Below, piece after piece: positions 1 through 6,976 of a stretch of DNA of 8,997 nt. Numbering within the stretch: the stretch's first letter is position 1; the number at the start of each line of letters is the position of its first letter. The notes under the pieces are model-generated. The model was not told the DNA's origin and ran no database searches. It worked only from the letters and a program-made list of their open reading frames with translations. A program made the translations under genes and the position numbers. The DNA is taken from assembly GCA_021817025.1 (NCBI GenBank), contig JAKAWF010000118.1, forward strand, positions 1 through 8,997, read 5' to 3'. Source of the stretch: a bacterium. Lineage in GTDB: Bacteria; Chloroflexota; Dormibacteria; UBA8260; Bog-877.

Positions 1-38
1 GCAAACTCGCGGAAGGGGGTGGGGAGTGTTTGCAGCTG

Positions 39-614
39 CTACTGGCCGATGCGGCCATCGATGCGCTCACGCAACAGGTCGGCGTGACCGATATGGCGGG
101 CGTACTCGTGGATCATCTCCAGCAGGACCTCGCGCAGCGAGATCGGTCCTTGCCCCGAGCCCACGCCCTGGCGGTCGCGGCCGGTGACATCGAGGCTGGG
201 GGCCGCGGCCACGAACCGCTCGGCGAATTCCACCTCGGCCCGCCATGCGTCCCACGCCGCCTGGACCAGCTGCGGGTCCGCCACCGATCCGTCGAAATCC
301 CCGTCCCGGTTGGCGTCGGAGCAGAACAGGGGGGCGGCGCCCTGGCCCGCCATCACGTTCCTGAACGCGTGACGCTCCATCTCGGCCAGGTGGCGCACCA
401 GCCCCAGGAGCGACATGGTTGAGGGCTCGACGGAGCGCCGCGCCATAGCCTCGGCATCCAGCCCCCGGCACTTGATCTCCAGCGTCAGGCGCACGCAGCG
501 CAGGTATTCGACCAGCGCGCTGCGCTCGTCCGCCAACGGTGGCCCGCTCTCCCGAGGGTCGTCCTGGGGCTCGAGGAACATGTCGGCCCGACGAGTCGTG
601 ACCATGGCCGCCAT
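39..614 (-). CDS. DinB-like DUF664 family protein
   Basis: This is a 191-residue helical-bundle protein of the DUF664 branch of the DinB/YfiT superfamily. Relatives include metal-dependent thiol transferases (mycothiol or bacillithiol dependent), but the substrate here is unknown. Visible signatures are the segment at residues 69-82 (LLGLVRHLAEMERH, with His75) and the C-terminal segment at 170-186 (EYARHIGHADLLRERID). His75, Glu170, His174 and His177 are the likely metal-site residues. The length is normal for the family. The ATG at 614 is chosen because GGTGGAG (622-628) lies 7 bases upstream; the frame stays open to 932, but the extra 106 residues are low-complexity and resemble no part of the family. 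A second in-frame ATG lies 9 bases downstream, and both are inside a palindrome. The gene stands alone, divergent from the Rrf2 remnant. The family call is firm, the function is not. Confidence 0.88.
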   Translation of the reverse strand: MAAMVTTRRADMFLEPQDDPRESGPPLADERSALVEYLRCVRLTLEIKCRGLDAEAMARRSVEPSTMSLLGLVRHLAEMERHAFRNVMAGQGAAPLFCSDANRDGDFDGSVADPQLVQAAWDAWRAEVEFAERFVAAAPSLDVTGRDRQGVGSGQGPISLREVLLEMIHEYARHIGHADLLRERIDGRIGQ

Positions 615-617
615 GGT
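601..617 (-). repeat. Palindrome over the DinB-gene start codon
   Basis: ACCATGG (601-607) and CCATGGT (611-617) form a perfect 7-bp inverted repeat with a 3-base loop. On the minus strand it contains both candidate ATG starts of the DUF664 gene. In mRNA it could form a small hairpin over the start codon, or it may only reflect two similar start contexts. Confidence 0.5.
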
Positions 618-690
618 AGTTCTCCACCTACATCCTTCCCTCGGGCGGGCCGCAGACGACACGACGCCGCCAGCCCCACCGTTCCCACCT

Positions 691-718
691 TGCGGCGCCT
701 GGATTCCGCTGCGGCGCC
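691..718. repeat. 9-bp direct repeat with 19-base period
   Basis: TGCGGCGCC occurs at 691-699 and again at 710-718. The core GGCGCC is itself palindromic, so the pair can also be read as the inverted repeat CGGCGCC (693-699) / GGCGCCG (713-719). The spacing is close to two helical turns, as in tandem operator sites. In DNA this GC-rich it may be chance. Confidence 0.4.
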
Positions 719-884
719 GGGTCCGCAGGGCAGTCGCGCGGGCCGCCGCCGTCGCGGCGCACGGTGGGAGGCGGAACCCGGCCCAGGACGCGGGTGAGAG
801 CTTGCTCAAGGCTGCGGACCTGAGCGCCGCCGGGGCCTGCGAGACCGGGCCGTGGAGCGGCGTAGATGGCGGCGGCGACTTGCC

Positions 885-912
885 CCCCAGCTGCTGGGGC
901 AGCAGGCCCCAG
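885..912 (+). promoter_or_regulatory. Two mutually exclusive hairpins upstream of the Rrf2 remnant
   Basis: CCCCAG (885-890) pairs with CTGGGG (894-899) around a 3-base loop. CTGGGGC (894-900) can instead pair with GCCCCAG (906-912) around the loop AGCAG. The two perfect stems share 894-899, so only one can form at a time, and the second ends 7 bases before the ATG at 920. This is the geometry of an attenuator or of a structure masking a start. No U-tract follows, and there is no direct evidence of regulation. Confidence 0.35.
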
Positions 913-919
913 GTAAGAG

Positions 920-1183
920 ATGCGGGTTTCATTCCGGGCTGACTGTGCCATGCGGGCGGTCATCGAACTGGCCGCCGGCGAGAGCCACGGCCCGGTGAGG
1001 GCCGAGCGGATCGAGTGGATCCAGGGCATTCCTCTCAAGTTCCTCCAGAACATCCTGGCGCAGCTCCAGCAGGACGTCATCGCGTGCTGTCAGCCCGACC
1101 CCGGTGGCGGCTCGATCCTGGCCGGTGATCCCAGCCTGATCCCCTTGGGCGACATCACCCGCGTGACCGATCGGCCCCGGGCG
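920..1183 (+). pseudogene. Truncated Rrf2-family transcriptional regulator remnant
   Basis: Residues 1-88 match the winged-helix N-terminal part of Rrf2 regulators (IscR, NsrR and CymR relatives): MRVSFRADCAMRAVIELAA at the start, then GIPLKFLQNILAQL at 36-49, the helix-turn-helix region. The alignment to a typical Rrf2 continues without gaps to about residue 88, but the wing is eroded: the usual AGLV-x-S-RRGPEGGY/F-R-LAR stretch reads as QDVIACCQPDPGGGSILAG. After codon 88 the similarity stops. The frame stays open to 1513, but the rest is antisense to the cyclase gene and has no Rrf2 character. A complete Rrf2 protein has about 130-160 residues, with a dimerisation helix and often a three-cysteine cluster, all missing here. 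No strong ribosome binding site is visible. I infer a decaying remnant cut at the boundary with the cyclase gene; a short expressed DNA-binding protein is less likely. Confidence 0.65.
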
Positions 1184-4100
1184 CCGAGCGGTCACCACGA
1201 TTGGAAGCCAAGAGCAGCTTGTGCGCCCGTCCGGCCGACACAGTGTCCCCTTTCGCCTCGAACTGCCGGAGCGCCTCCTGTATCGCGGACCTTGCCTCCT
1301 GTGGTCGGCCGGCCTTCGCCAGGACATACGCCTCGTCCAGCAGGGCGGTGCCCAACCAAACCGGTATCTCAGCGGCCGAGATTATGGCCACCCCCTCTCG
1401 CACCAAGCGTTCTCCGAGGTCCATGGCGCCCGCGTCGGCATGAGCCTTTCCCGCCACGCACCGCCATAGGAACTGGGTGGCCACGTCGTCGGCGGCGGCT
1501 GTCTCTCGACTGAACTCGGTGAGTGCAAGCGCTTCTGCGGCTCTGCCTTGCCGGTAAACGGCCTCTGCCAAGAGGGCCGCGGTGGTGGCAACAAAGTTCC
1601 TCTCGCCCATGGCCCTAAGGGCATCGTAATCGCCCCGCAGCTCCTGCTCAGCCCTTGGCCAATTGCCGGCCAAAAATTCCACGGGACCCGACGTCACGGA
1701 CGTCAGAGCCGCCATCATCTTCACCCCCAAGCCTTCCAAGAGTGCCCGGCTCTCCTGGTAGAGGGCGCGGGCTGCCTCGAAGTCGCCGCGCATGGCTTCG
1801 AGATGTGAGAGCGACCACAGAACCACGGCGCGAGAGCGGCGGTTCCCTTGATTCTGCTCCAGGATGTCCTGGCAGATGCCTATTGCTTCTGCCACCGGCG
1901 TCGGACCAAGTTGAGCGCACCCGGCCACGGCGGGAGCCACCCACTGCTCCAGCACCGTGTCCCCGGCCCGCCTCACCTCTTCGACCGCCCTGGCTGCGGC
2001 CTCGGCGGCGGCCACATATCGGCATCCCGCCAGATGGATGTTGAGGATCAGCCGGTAGGCTCGAGCCATCCCCAAGTGATCGTTGTAGCGGGCGAGTGTC
2101 TCCAACTGCCGCTCGGCCTCTTCCAGGGCTCCCGGCGTGGCCCCATTGGTCAGGAACCGAAGGTTGAGAAGTGCCACTAGAACCGAGGCCCCAACCTCCT
2201 CTCGGCCAATGGTCTGCGCCGCCCGCTGGGCCCGCAGCAACGCCCCCTCGGCCCCCTCCGCGTCCCCCACTTCGGCGAGAGCCTCTCCAGCCTTTACCAA
2301 CAGGCTGGGCTGCTCCACCTCGTCCTCCGGCAACACGGCAGCGGCGCGCCTGAAGAGGCCGCCCGCGGCCTGCATGTCGCCAAGCCCGAGAGCACGGTTT
2401 CCGGCTGCCACCAGGTACTTCGACGCCCTGCGCCCCACCGCCATCAGCCGTTCATCCACCCGCCCCAGGTCTGCCAGAATGAGAAAGGCCTGCTCCAGGT
2501 GGTAGCCCCGGACTTCCTCCTGCTCCGCGGTCTGGGTCAGGGTCTCGGCCTCGAGCCAATCGACGTGGGCCTGGTGCAGTTCCGCCCGGGTGCGCTTCAG
2601 CAACCCCTGGTAGGTCGTCTCCCGGACCAGGCCGTGCACGAACTCCAAGCTTGAGTCGTCCTGCCTCACCCCCGCTGAGCTCATCACCCGCAAGTAATCC
2701 TTGCGCACAAGAGTGAGCAGCAGACCGCCGACGGCAGGTCTAAGCGCCGCGTCGCATAGAGCGACCACCATCGCCTCGGTGCAGGCTTGGCCGATGACTG
2801 CCGCCCGCTCCAGCACCTGCCGCTCATCAACGCGCAACCGGTCCAGACGGGCGGACAGCAGGGCCGATATCGAGGGCGGGATCGCCAGGTGACCCAGGTC
2901 ATGTGCCACCACCCACCCCCCCTCGGGGCCCGGTTGCAAAGCTCCGTCGTCCAGGAGCATGGACACCAATTGCTCCACGTAGAGGGGATTGCCGCCGGCG
3001 GCGGCCGCGATGCGCTCGCGCGCCTCTGGGTTGAAGGCATCGTCGTGGAGCAGGTTGGCCACCACGGCGTGGCTCTCCTCGTCGCTGAGGGGCGTCAAGG
3101 TCAGCGCCCTCTGCCGCTCGCCGTCCCCCCACTGGAGTTCCTCCTCCCGCAATTCAGGGCGAGACGAGCAAGCCACCACCAACGGCCCCTTGGCCTCCGC
3201 GGCAAGATGGCGCAGCAGCTTGAGAAACACCGGCTCTGCCCAATGGATGTCATCCACGAGCCAGATGGTTGGCCCCTTGGCACACAGGGTTTCCAAAAAA
3301 GCGGTCGCCGCCCAGAAGGTCTCGTCCAGGGACAGTGAGCGCTCTTCCAACCCCAGAACCGCGCCGATGCGGACAGCCACGTCGGGAGCGAGGGGCACCA
3401 GGCCCGCCACCTTGGCCCGGGCTGCGTCGGGGCTGTCATCCTCGGTGATGCCGGCCGCGGTCCTTACCATCTGTGAAAGTGGTGCGAACGTCAGGTTGTC
3501 CCCGTAGGAGAGACACCGGCCTGACCGCACTGTCGCCCCCGACAGATCTGCAAACTCACGGAGCAAGCGTGACTTCCCCATCCCGGCCGGGGCGAATACG
3601 GTGACCAGTTGGCATCGGCCCTGCGCTTTCGCCTGCTCCAAAGCAGACATGAGGGTGGAGAGCTCCTCCTTGCGCCCCACAAGGGAACTGGTCGCATTGC
3701 GTGGAATCGCCTCAGCCTCACGGACGGCCAGCAACTCGTAGCCGGTGACGAGCTCAGACTTGCCCTTAAGCTCCAGCCCCTGCACCGCCCCCGTATCCAC
3801 AGCCGTGCGGACCAGCCGATAAGTCGAGTCCCCAAGCAGCACGCCGAGGGGCGGGCAAGCCTGCTCCAGTCTCGCCGCCACGTTTACCGTGTCGCCAGTG
3901 ACCAGCCGCTGTCCGGTGCTTGGGTCGCCGGCCACCACTTCGCCGGTGTTCACCCCGGTGCGGTTTTGGAGTTCCACTCCCCATTCACGCTTCAAGCGTT
4001 GGTTCAGGACAGCCAGGCGCTCGCGCATTTCCAGGGCTGCCCGGACCGCCCTCAGGGCATCGTCCTCTCGAACTCGAGGCAGTCCGAAGACCGCCATGAC

Positions 4101-4373
4101 CGCGTCTCCGATGTACTTCTCGACGAGGCCCCCGTGATGCTCGATGGCGGCCCGCATCTCTGCGAAGTAGACTGCCAGGAGTTCGCGCAGGGTCTCGGAG
4201 TCCACACTCTCGCCGAGGCTGGTCGAACCAACGAGGTCCGAAAACACCACCGTCACCGTCTTGCGGACCTCGGCGGGGGCGACATCGGGAGCCAGCTTGG
4301 CTCCGCAGTAGCCGCAAAGTCGGAACTTGTCCGGGTTCTCCTCCCCACACTGGGGGCACGTGACAACTGCCAC
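1155..4373 (-). CDS. Zinc-ribbon, class III adenylate cyclase, AAA ATPase and TPR signalling protein
   Basis: About 1072 residues in the order of soluble adenylyl cyclase. A zinc ribbon (Cys6, Cys9, Cys20, Cys23; CX2C-X10-CX2C) comes first. The class III cyclase domain (about 38-220) has metal-binding Asp46 (FSDLVGST) and Asp90 (GDAVMAVFG), Lys86, and GDTVNVAARLE, which supplies the specificity Thr162 and catalytic Asn164 and Arg168. A Lys/Thr pair is the soluble/CyaC-type ATP pattern, so cAMP production is likely. The AAA/STAND ATPase has Walker A APAGMGKS (261-268) and Walker B LVDDIHWAE (372-380). The C-terminal part is Ala/Leu-rich helical repeats of TPR type, probably sensing or protein binding. 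No membrane segment is seen. The GTG at 4373 is preferred because the upstream GTG at 4427 lies inside a strong hairpin, and nothing between them is conserved; no ribosome binding site is obvious. It follows the Ig-like gene by 86 bases. The signal and the downstream targets are unknown. Confidence 0.9.
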   Translation of the reverse strand: MAVVTCPQCGEENPDKFRLCGYCGAKLAPDVAPAEVRKTVTVVFSDLVGSTSLGESVDSETLRELLAVYFAEMRAAIEHHGGLVEKYIGDAVMAVFGLPRVREDDALRAVRAALEMRERLAVLNQRLKREWGVELQNRTGVNTGEVVAGDPSTGQRLVTGDTVNVAARLEQACPPLGVLLGDSTYRLVRTAVDTGAVQGLELKGKSELVTGYELLAVREAEAIPRNATSSLVGRKEELSTLMSALEQAKAQGRCQLVTVFAPAGMGKSRLLREFADLSGATVRSGRCLSYGDNLTFAPLSQMVRTAAGITEDDSPDAARAKVAGLVPLAPDVAVRIGAVLGLEERSLSLDETFWAATAFLETLCAKGPTIWLVDDIHWAEPVFLKLLRHLAAEAKGPLVVACSSRPELREEELQWGDGERQRALTLTPLSDEESHAVVANLLHDDAFNPEARERIAAAAGGNPLYVEQLVSMLLDDGALQPGPEGGWVVAHDLGHLAIPPSISALLSARLDRLRVDERQVLERAAVIGQACTEAMVVALCDAALRPAVGGLLLTLVRKDYLRVMSSAGVRQDDSSLEFVHGLVRETTYQGLLKRTRAELHQAHVDWLEAETLTQTAEQEEVRGYHLEQAFLILADLGRVDERLMAVGRRASKYLVAAGNRALGLGDMQAAGGLFRRAAAVLPEDEVEQPSLLVKAGEALAEVGDAEGAEGALLRAQRAAQTIGREEVGASVLVALLNLRFLTNGATPGALEEAERQLETLARYNDHLGMARAYRLILNIHLAGCRYVAAAEAAARAVEEVRRAGDTVLEQWVAPAVAGCAQLGPTPVAEAIGICQDILEQNQGNRRSRAVVLWSLSHLEAMRGDFEAARALYQESRALLEGLGVKMMAALTSVTSGPVEFLAGNWPRAEQELRGDYDALRAMGERNFVATTAALLAEAVYRQGRAAEALALTEFSRETAAADDVATQFLWRCVAGKAHADAGAMDLGERLVREGVAIISAAEIPVWLGTALLDEAYVLAKAGRPQEARSAIQEALRQFEAKGDTVSAGRAHKLLLASNRGDRSAPGADRSRG
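1163..1195. terminator. Inverted repeat at the convergent gene ends, possible two-way terminator
   Basis: GTGACCG (1163-1169) pairs with CGGTCAC (1189-1195). Inside, after a 2x2 internal loop, CGGC (1172-1175) pairs with GCCG (1183-1186) around a 7-base loop. The structure lies in the last codons of the cyclase gene (stop at 1155-1157) and over the point where Rrf2 similarity ends. No T-tract follows on either strand, so terminator function is inferred from position only. Confidence 0.4.
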
Positions 4374-4393
4374 GGTCCGGGCCAAGCTAGCCA

Positions 4394-4429
4394 GGGTGGG
4401 GCCCGGGCCTCTCGGCCCGGGCCCCACCC
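4394..4429 (-). terminator. Perfect 16-bp hairpin with GAGA tetraloop between the Ig-like and cyclase genes
   Basis: GGGTGGGGCCCGGGCC (4394-4409) is perfectly complementary to 4414-4429, with four bases between. Three more outer pairs form if G4430 bulges. In minus-strand RNA the loop is GAGA closed by a C-G pair, a stable GNRA tetraloop; plus-strand RNA would have UCUC. It starts 30 bases after the Ig-like stop and ends 20 bases before the likely cyclase start. No U-tract follows, so it may be a U-less terminator, an attenuator, or an mRNA-stabilising end. Confidence 0.65.
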
Positions 4430-4459
4430 GTGGGACCGCCGTTCATGGAGTTGGCGTCA

Positions 4460-5800
4460 CTACCCCCTCGTGAAGGGGTCCCCTGAAGGGGTCGTGAAAG
4501 TGATTTCGACCACGCCTGCCTTGGTCTTGTTGCGCGAGACGACGCATGGAGCCGAGGTGGTGCTCGAACAGTCCGGCAGCAGGCCAGGAGTGCCGGCGGG
4601 GACAAGGTCACCACTGGAGTCGGTGAAGGTAGAGCCACTGCTGGCCGGGTATTCGAAGCAGATCTGGTAGAAGGACGCGCCGTTGTTCGGGCTCGCGTCG
4701 ACCAAGCCCTTACCGATGTATAGCGTCACGGTCGTGGTGCCTGTGCCCCCCAGCTCCTCTGTGAGGGCGGTTGCGGACACCGCCGTGTACCCCGAACAGG
4801 ACAACACATCCGGACTCAGCAGAGACATCCCCATGAGTCCGCCCCCGGACGTGGAGACGCTGATGCTTGTGGCGTAGTCCTTGCCGGTCGTTCCGCTGTT
4901 AGTGTCCGAGCCGCTGCAGACACTGCCCTGGGTGCAGGCCTGAAGGACATCGAAGACGGAAAACGAGTTGGAGGTCGCGGGCCCGCTGATCCCACCCACC
5001 TCGGCAGTTGCCGTCAGCGTGTATGACGACCCACTGGTGTCGATGACGGGGTAGGCGAAGGCCGCCAGGCCCGCTGAAGTGGAGCTCGACGTCACCCCAG
5101 ACAGCGGCACCCCCTGGGTGACGGAGAGGGAGATGGTCACTCCACTCACGGGCACCACATTTAGGCTGGTGTCTTCGACCGCGACCGAGACCGCGGGCCC
5201 GCTGGGATCGCCCGCGACTCCTGAGATGGCGGAGCCGACCTGGGAATCCTGGGGTTGCTCGTAAAAAGCCAGGTGACAGGTGACAGCGGGAACGGTGGTG
5301 CTCAGCTGACTGTCGGTGTCCAGCGCGAACTCGTTCCCGGGCGGCCCATTGAAGTTGTTCGACTGCTTGGCCAATGCGCCCCAGGTGTAGGTCACCGCCG
5401 TGCACGCCTCGGGCGGGGTTGCATCCACCGTGAACGTCATGGTCCCCCCGGGGGCCAGCCCGAGGTCTCGTAGCTCCACCACATTTCCGGAGATTGACGC
5501 GCTGCCGAATGACAGGCCGGAAACCGAGATAGCGGAGAACCCGGCGGGAACGGTCAGGTCCATGGACCCCAGCGACTGAGTGCCGGCCTCATTTGTGACC
5601 GTGACGCTGTACTCTCCTGCCGAAGTGCCCACGGAGGCGACGTCGACCAGCACGCACTTCCCAGCACTCGACGAACAGGTGCTGGACTGGGCCGCAGCCG
5701 GTACCGTCGCAACTAGCAGCGAGAGCATGGCCAGGGCTGGCCCGGCCCACAGAGCGGTTCGAGCCCTCACGGGCGCACGCCGCCGTTCCCTTCGCGACAT
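4460..5800 (-). CDS. Secreted protein with bacterial Ig-like domain
   Basis: This 446-residue protein has a clear signal peptide: a basic start (RRERRR), a hydrophobic stretch at about 16-33, and a likely signal peptidase site after AAA (35-37). The mature part is rich in Ser, Thr, Gly and Val, typical of beta-sandwich extracellular proteins. Residues about 39-175 resemble DUF11-like adhesive modules (EYSVTVTNEAG). Residues about 177-285 resemble the common Ig-like repeat that begins LAFYEQPQDSQVGSAISG and contains YTLTATAEVGGISG. The C-terminal domain (about 288-446) has several cysteines that could form disulfides and is not recognised. There is no LPXTG motif or C-terminal membrane helix, so it is probably released or held non-covalently. 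The ATG at 5800 has a strong ribosome binding site (GGAGGG, 5806-5811) 5 bases away. It has its own promoter and precedes the cyclase gene. The exact role is unknown. Confidence 0.85.
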   Translation of the reverse strand: MSRRERRRAPVRARTALWAGPALAMLSLLVATVPAAAQSSTCSSSAGKCVLVDVASVGTSAGEYSVTVTNEAGTQSLGSMDLTVPAGFSAISVSGLSFGSASISGNVVELRDLGLAPGGTMTFTVDATPPEACTAVTYTWGALAKQSNNFNGPPGNEFALDTDSQLSTTVPAVTCHLAFYEQPQDSQVGSAISGVAGDPSGPAVSVAVEDTSLNVVPVSGVTISLSVTQGVPLSGVTSSSTSAGLAAFAYPVIDTSGSSYTLTATAEVGGISGPATSNSFSVFDVLQACTQGSVCSGSDTNSGTTGKDYATSISVSTSGGGLMGMSLLSPDVLSCSGYTAVSATALTEELGGTGTTTVTLYIGKGLVDASPNNGASFYQICFEYPASSGSTFTDSSGDLVPAGTPGLLPDCSSTTSAPCVVSRNKTKAGVVEITFTTPSGDPFTRG

Positions 5801-5889
5801 CTATTCCCTCCGCTGGCTTCGATCCGGGGCTTCTGGCAGGCACAGGCGAGTAACCATGTCGTTTGCACCTCCCGCCCGAGCGTTCGGCC

Positions 5890-5917
5890 ATGCTACCAGG
5901 CCGAGAGCAATTGTCAA
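5890..5917 (-). promoter_or_regulatory. Sigma70-like promoter of the Ig-like gene
   Basis: On the minus strand TTGACA (5917-5912) is a perfect -35 box, followed after 16 bases by TAGCAT (5895-5890), which matches the -10 consensus at four of six positions including the key T, A and final T. Transcription would begin near 5883, giving an 82-base leader before the ATG at 5800. A second TTGAC lies 11 bases upstream (5928-5924), perhaps half of a regulator site. Confidence 0.6.
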
Positions 5918-5970
5918 CATTCCGTCAATGTCGAAGTCGGAATATGGACCACGCCGCCCCGGCCCGCTTC

Positions 5971-5999
5971 CCTCTGGCCCCCTCGTGGGGGCCCTGAGG
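5971..5999 (-). terminator. Strong hairpin downstream of the TPR gene
   Basis: GGCCCCC (5976-5982) and GGGGGCC (5987-5993) form a perfect 7-bp stem with a 4-base loop, extended by CCTC (5971-5974) / GAGG (5996-5999) across a small internal loop. It lies between the TPR stop codon and the Ig-like promoter, so it could insulate the two leftward units. It has no U-tract. Confidence 0.45.
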
Positions 6000-6011
6000 T
6001 TGAGTGGGGGG

Positions 6012-6034
6012 TGCCACTCCGGGCTGGGGTGGCA
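6012..6034 (-). terminator. Hairpin just after the TPR gene
   Basis: TGCCACTCC (6012-6020) pairs with GGGGTGGCA (6026-6034), nine pairs including one G-T, with a 5-base loop. It is about 45 bases past the TPR stop and about 13 bases from the hairpin at 5971-5999. The pair probably forms the 3' end of the TPR transcript, although neither has a run of T. Confidence 0.42.
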
Positions 6035-6078
6035 AGTCCCGGCGTCGCTAAAGGCGGCTCCGGCCGTCCCCGCCCAGG

Positions 6079-6936
6079 TCAGAACTCCTCCTCGTCCTCC
6101 TCGAGGTCCTCGTCGTCCACCACCGGCTCTTCGACCTCGTCCCCATCCTCGAACTCGCCGAAGCCCTCCTCCAGCTCGGTGCGGACCGGGGCGGAGCCAA
6201 CCAGCTCCTGGTCCTCGTCGTCGATCTGCAGCGGCTCGGCATCGCGGGCCAGCAGCGCCTCCTTGGCGTAGGGGCGGTACTCGGTCTCCTTCCCCTTGCG
6301 CACCGTGAAGGCAACCGTCCCCAGCGCCTCCTGGGACTGGTGGACCTCGCGGATGAGCAGGTGCACCATGCCCCCGTCCAGCCTCACGACCCCCCCCTGG
6401 TAGCGGTTGCCCAGGGAGGTGAGGTGGCGCAGCCGCTGGGCCAGTCGCAGCTCGAGCGACCCCAGGAGAACCCCACGCACGGTCCGGGCCAGCGCCTCGC
6501 CCTCGCCCAGTTCCAGCTCGACCGCATCGCCGGCCGCGACTTGGGTGGGGTCGATCGGGGAGGGCGGCGAGAGCCGGGTGATGGTGGTCTTGCCCGGCTC
6601 CTCGGTGAAGAAGCGCGGCGGGAGGGAGGCCTCGCGGGGGACCTGGGCCGCCCCGCCGGGCTGCAGCTCGTCCAGCTTGGCCAGCTGCCGCTTGGCGATC
6701 TGGTTCAAGGGATTGAGGGCCAGGGCCTGTTGGTAGGCGGCCCGGGCCTCCTCGAAGCGGCCGGTCTCCATCAGGGCCTTGCCCAGGCGGTTGGCGGTCT
6801 CCTCGTCCTCGCCGAACCGCTCTCGGATCTCGAGGTTGACGCTGACCGCCTCCTCCCAGCGGGCGGACAGGGCCAACTGAACCGCGTCCTGCACCAGGTC
6901 GAGCTTGGTCCGGGCGTGATCGCCAACGTCGGACAC
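6079..6936 (-). CDS. TPR protein with strongly acidic C-terminal tail
   Basis: A 285-residue soluble protein without signal peptide or membrane segment. Residues about 12-90 are helical TPR-type repeats; the clearest is at 46-90, where FEEARAAYQQALALNP carries the TPR signature. A middle domain (about 108-230) starts near FFTEEPGKTTITRL and contains GVVRLDGGMVHLLIREV; I do not recognise it. The tail is highly acidic: 20 of the last 32 residues (254-285) are Asp or Glu, so it should be disordered and could bind basic partners or mimic nucleic acid. The GTG at 6936 is chosen because AGGAGG (6944-6949) stands 7 bases upstream and the TPR domain starts there; the same frame stays open to 7992, but that part is antisense to parA. 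It is divergent from parA with a 180-base spacer, so shared regulation is possible. Function unknown. Confidence 0.85.
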   Translation of the reverse strand: MSDVGDHARTKLDLVQDAVQLALSARWEEAVSVNLEIRERFGEDEETANRLGKALMETGRFEEARAAYQQALALNPLNQIAKRQLAKLDELQPGGAAQVPREASLPPRFFTEEPGKTTITRLSPPSPIDPTQVAAGDAVELELGEGEALARTVRGVLLGSLELRLAQRLRHLTSLGNRYQGGVVRLDGGMVHLLIREVHQSQEALGTVAFTVRKGKETEYRPYAKEALLARDAEPLQIDDEDQELVGSAPVRTELEEGFGEFEDGDEVEEPVVDDEDLEEDEEEF

Positions 6937-6976
6937 TGGGCTGCCTCCTGCAACTGGTTTGGAAAAGGGGGATCCG

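Larger units (their letters stand above)
615..919. other. Divergent intergenic spacer without a supported gene
   Basis: This 305-base stretch lies between the leftward DUF664 gene and the rightward Rrf2 remnant. Reading frames crossing it in several frames have low-complexity Ala/Arg/Gly/Pro translations with no recognisable domain, so none is called. It holds the ribosome binding site of the DUF664 gene (622-628), a 9-bp direct repeat (691-699 and 710-718) and two overlapping hairpins next to the Rrf2 start (885-912). I found no convincing -10/-35 pair on either strand. Confidence 0.6.

Noticed and set aside
1..33. Inverted repeat GCAAAC / GTTTGC at the left edge, as a terminator of the DUF664 gene
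   Set aside because: The stem is 6 bp with a 21-base loop and no T-tract, and the window edge cuts it off. It is too weak to call.
760..790. T-box-like sequence (GGTGGGAGGCGGAACCCGG) upstream of the Rrf2 remnant
   Set aside because: It only loosely resembles the T-box core AGGGTGGNACCGCG, and I could find no specifier stem or terminator/antiterminator arrangement around it.
615..932. N-terminal extension of the DUF664 protein
   Set aside because: The extra 106 residues are low-complexity and unlike the family; the ATG at 614 has a well-placed ribosome binding site.
1184..1513. Continuation of the Rrf2 reading frame to 1513
   Set aside because: It is entirely antisense to the cyclase C-terminal region and lacks the Rrf2 dimerisation helix and cysteines.
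3609..4670. 353-codon plus-strand frame inside the cyclase region
   Set aside because: It is antisense to the clear cyclase and Ig-like genes and its translation has no recognisable motif.
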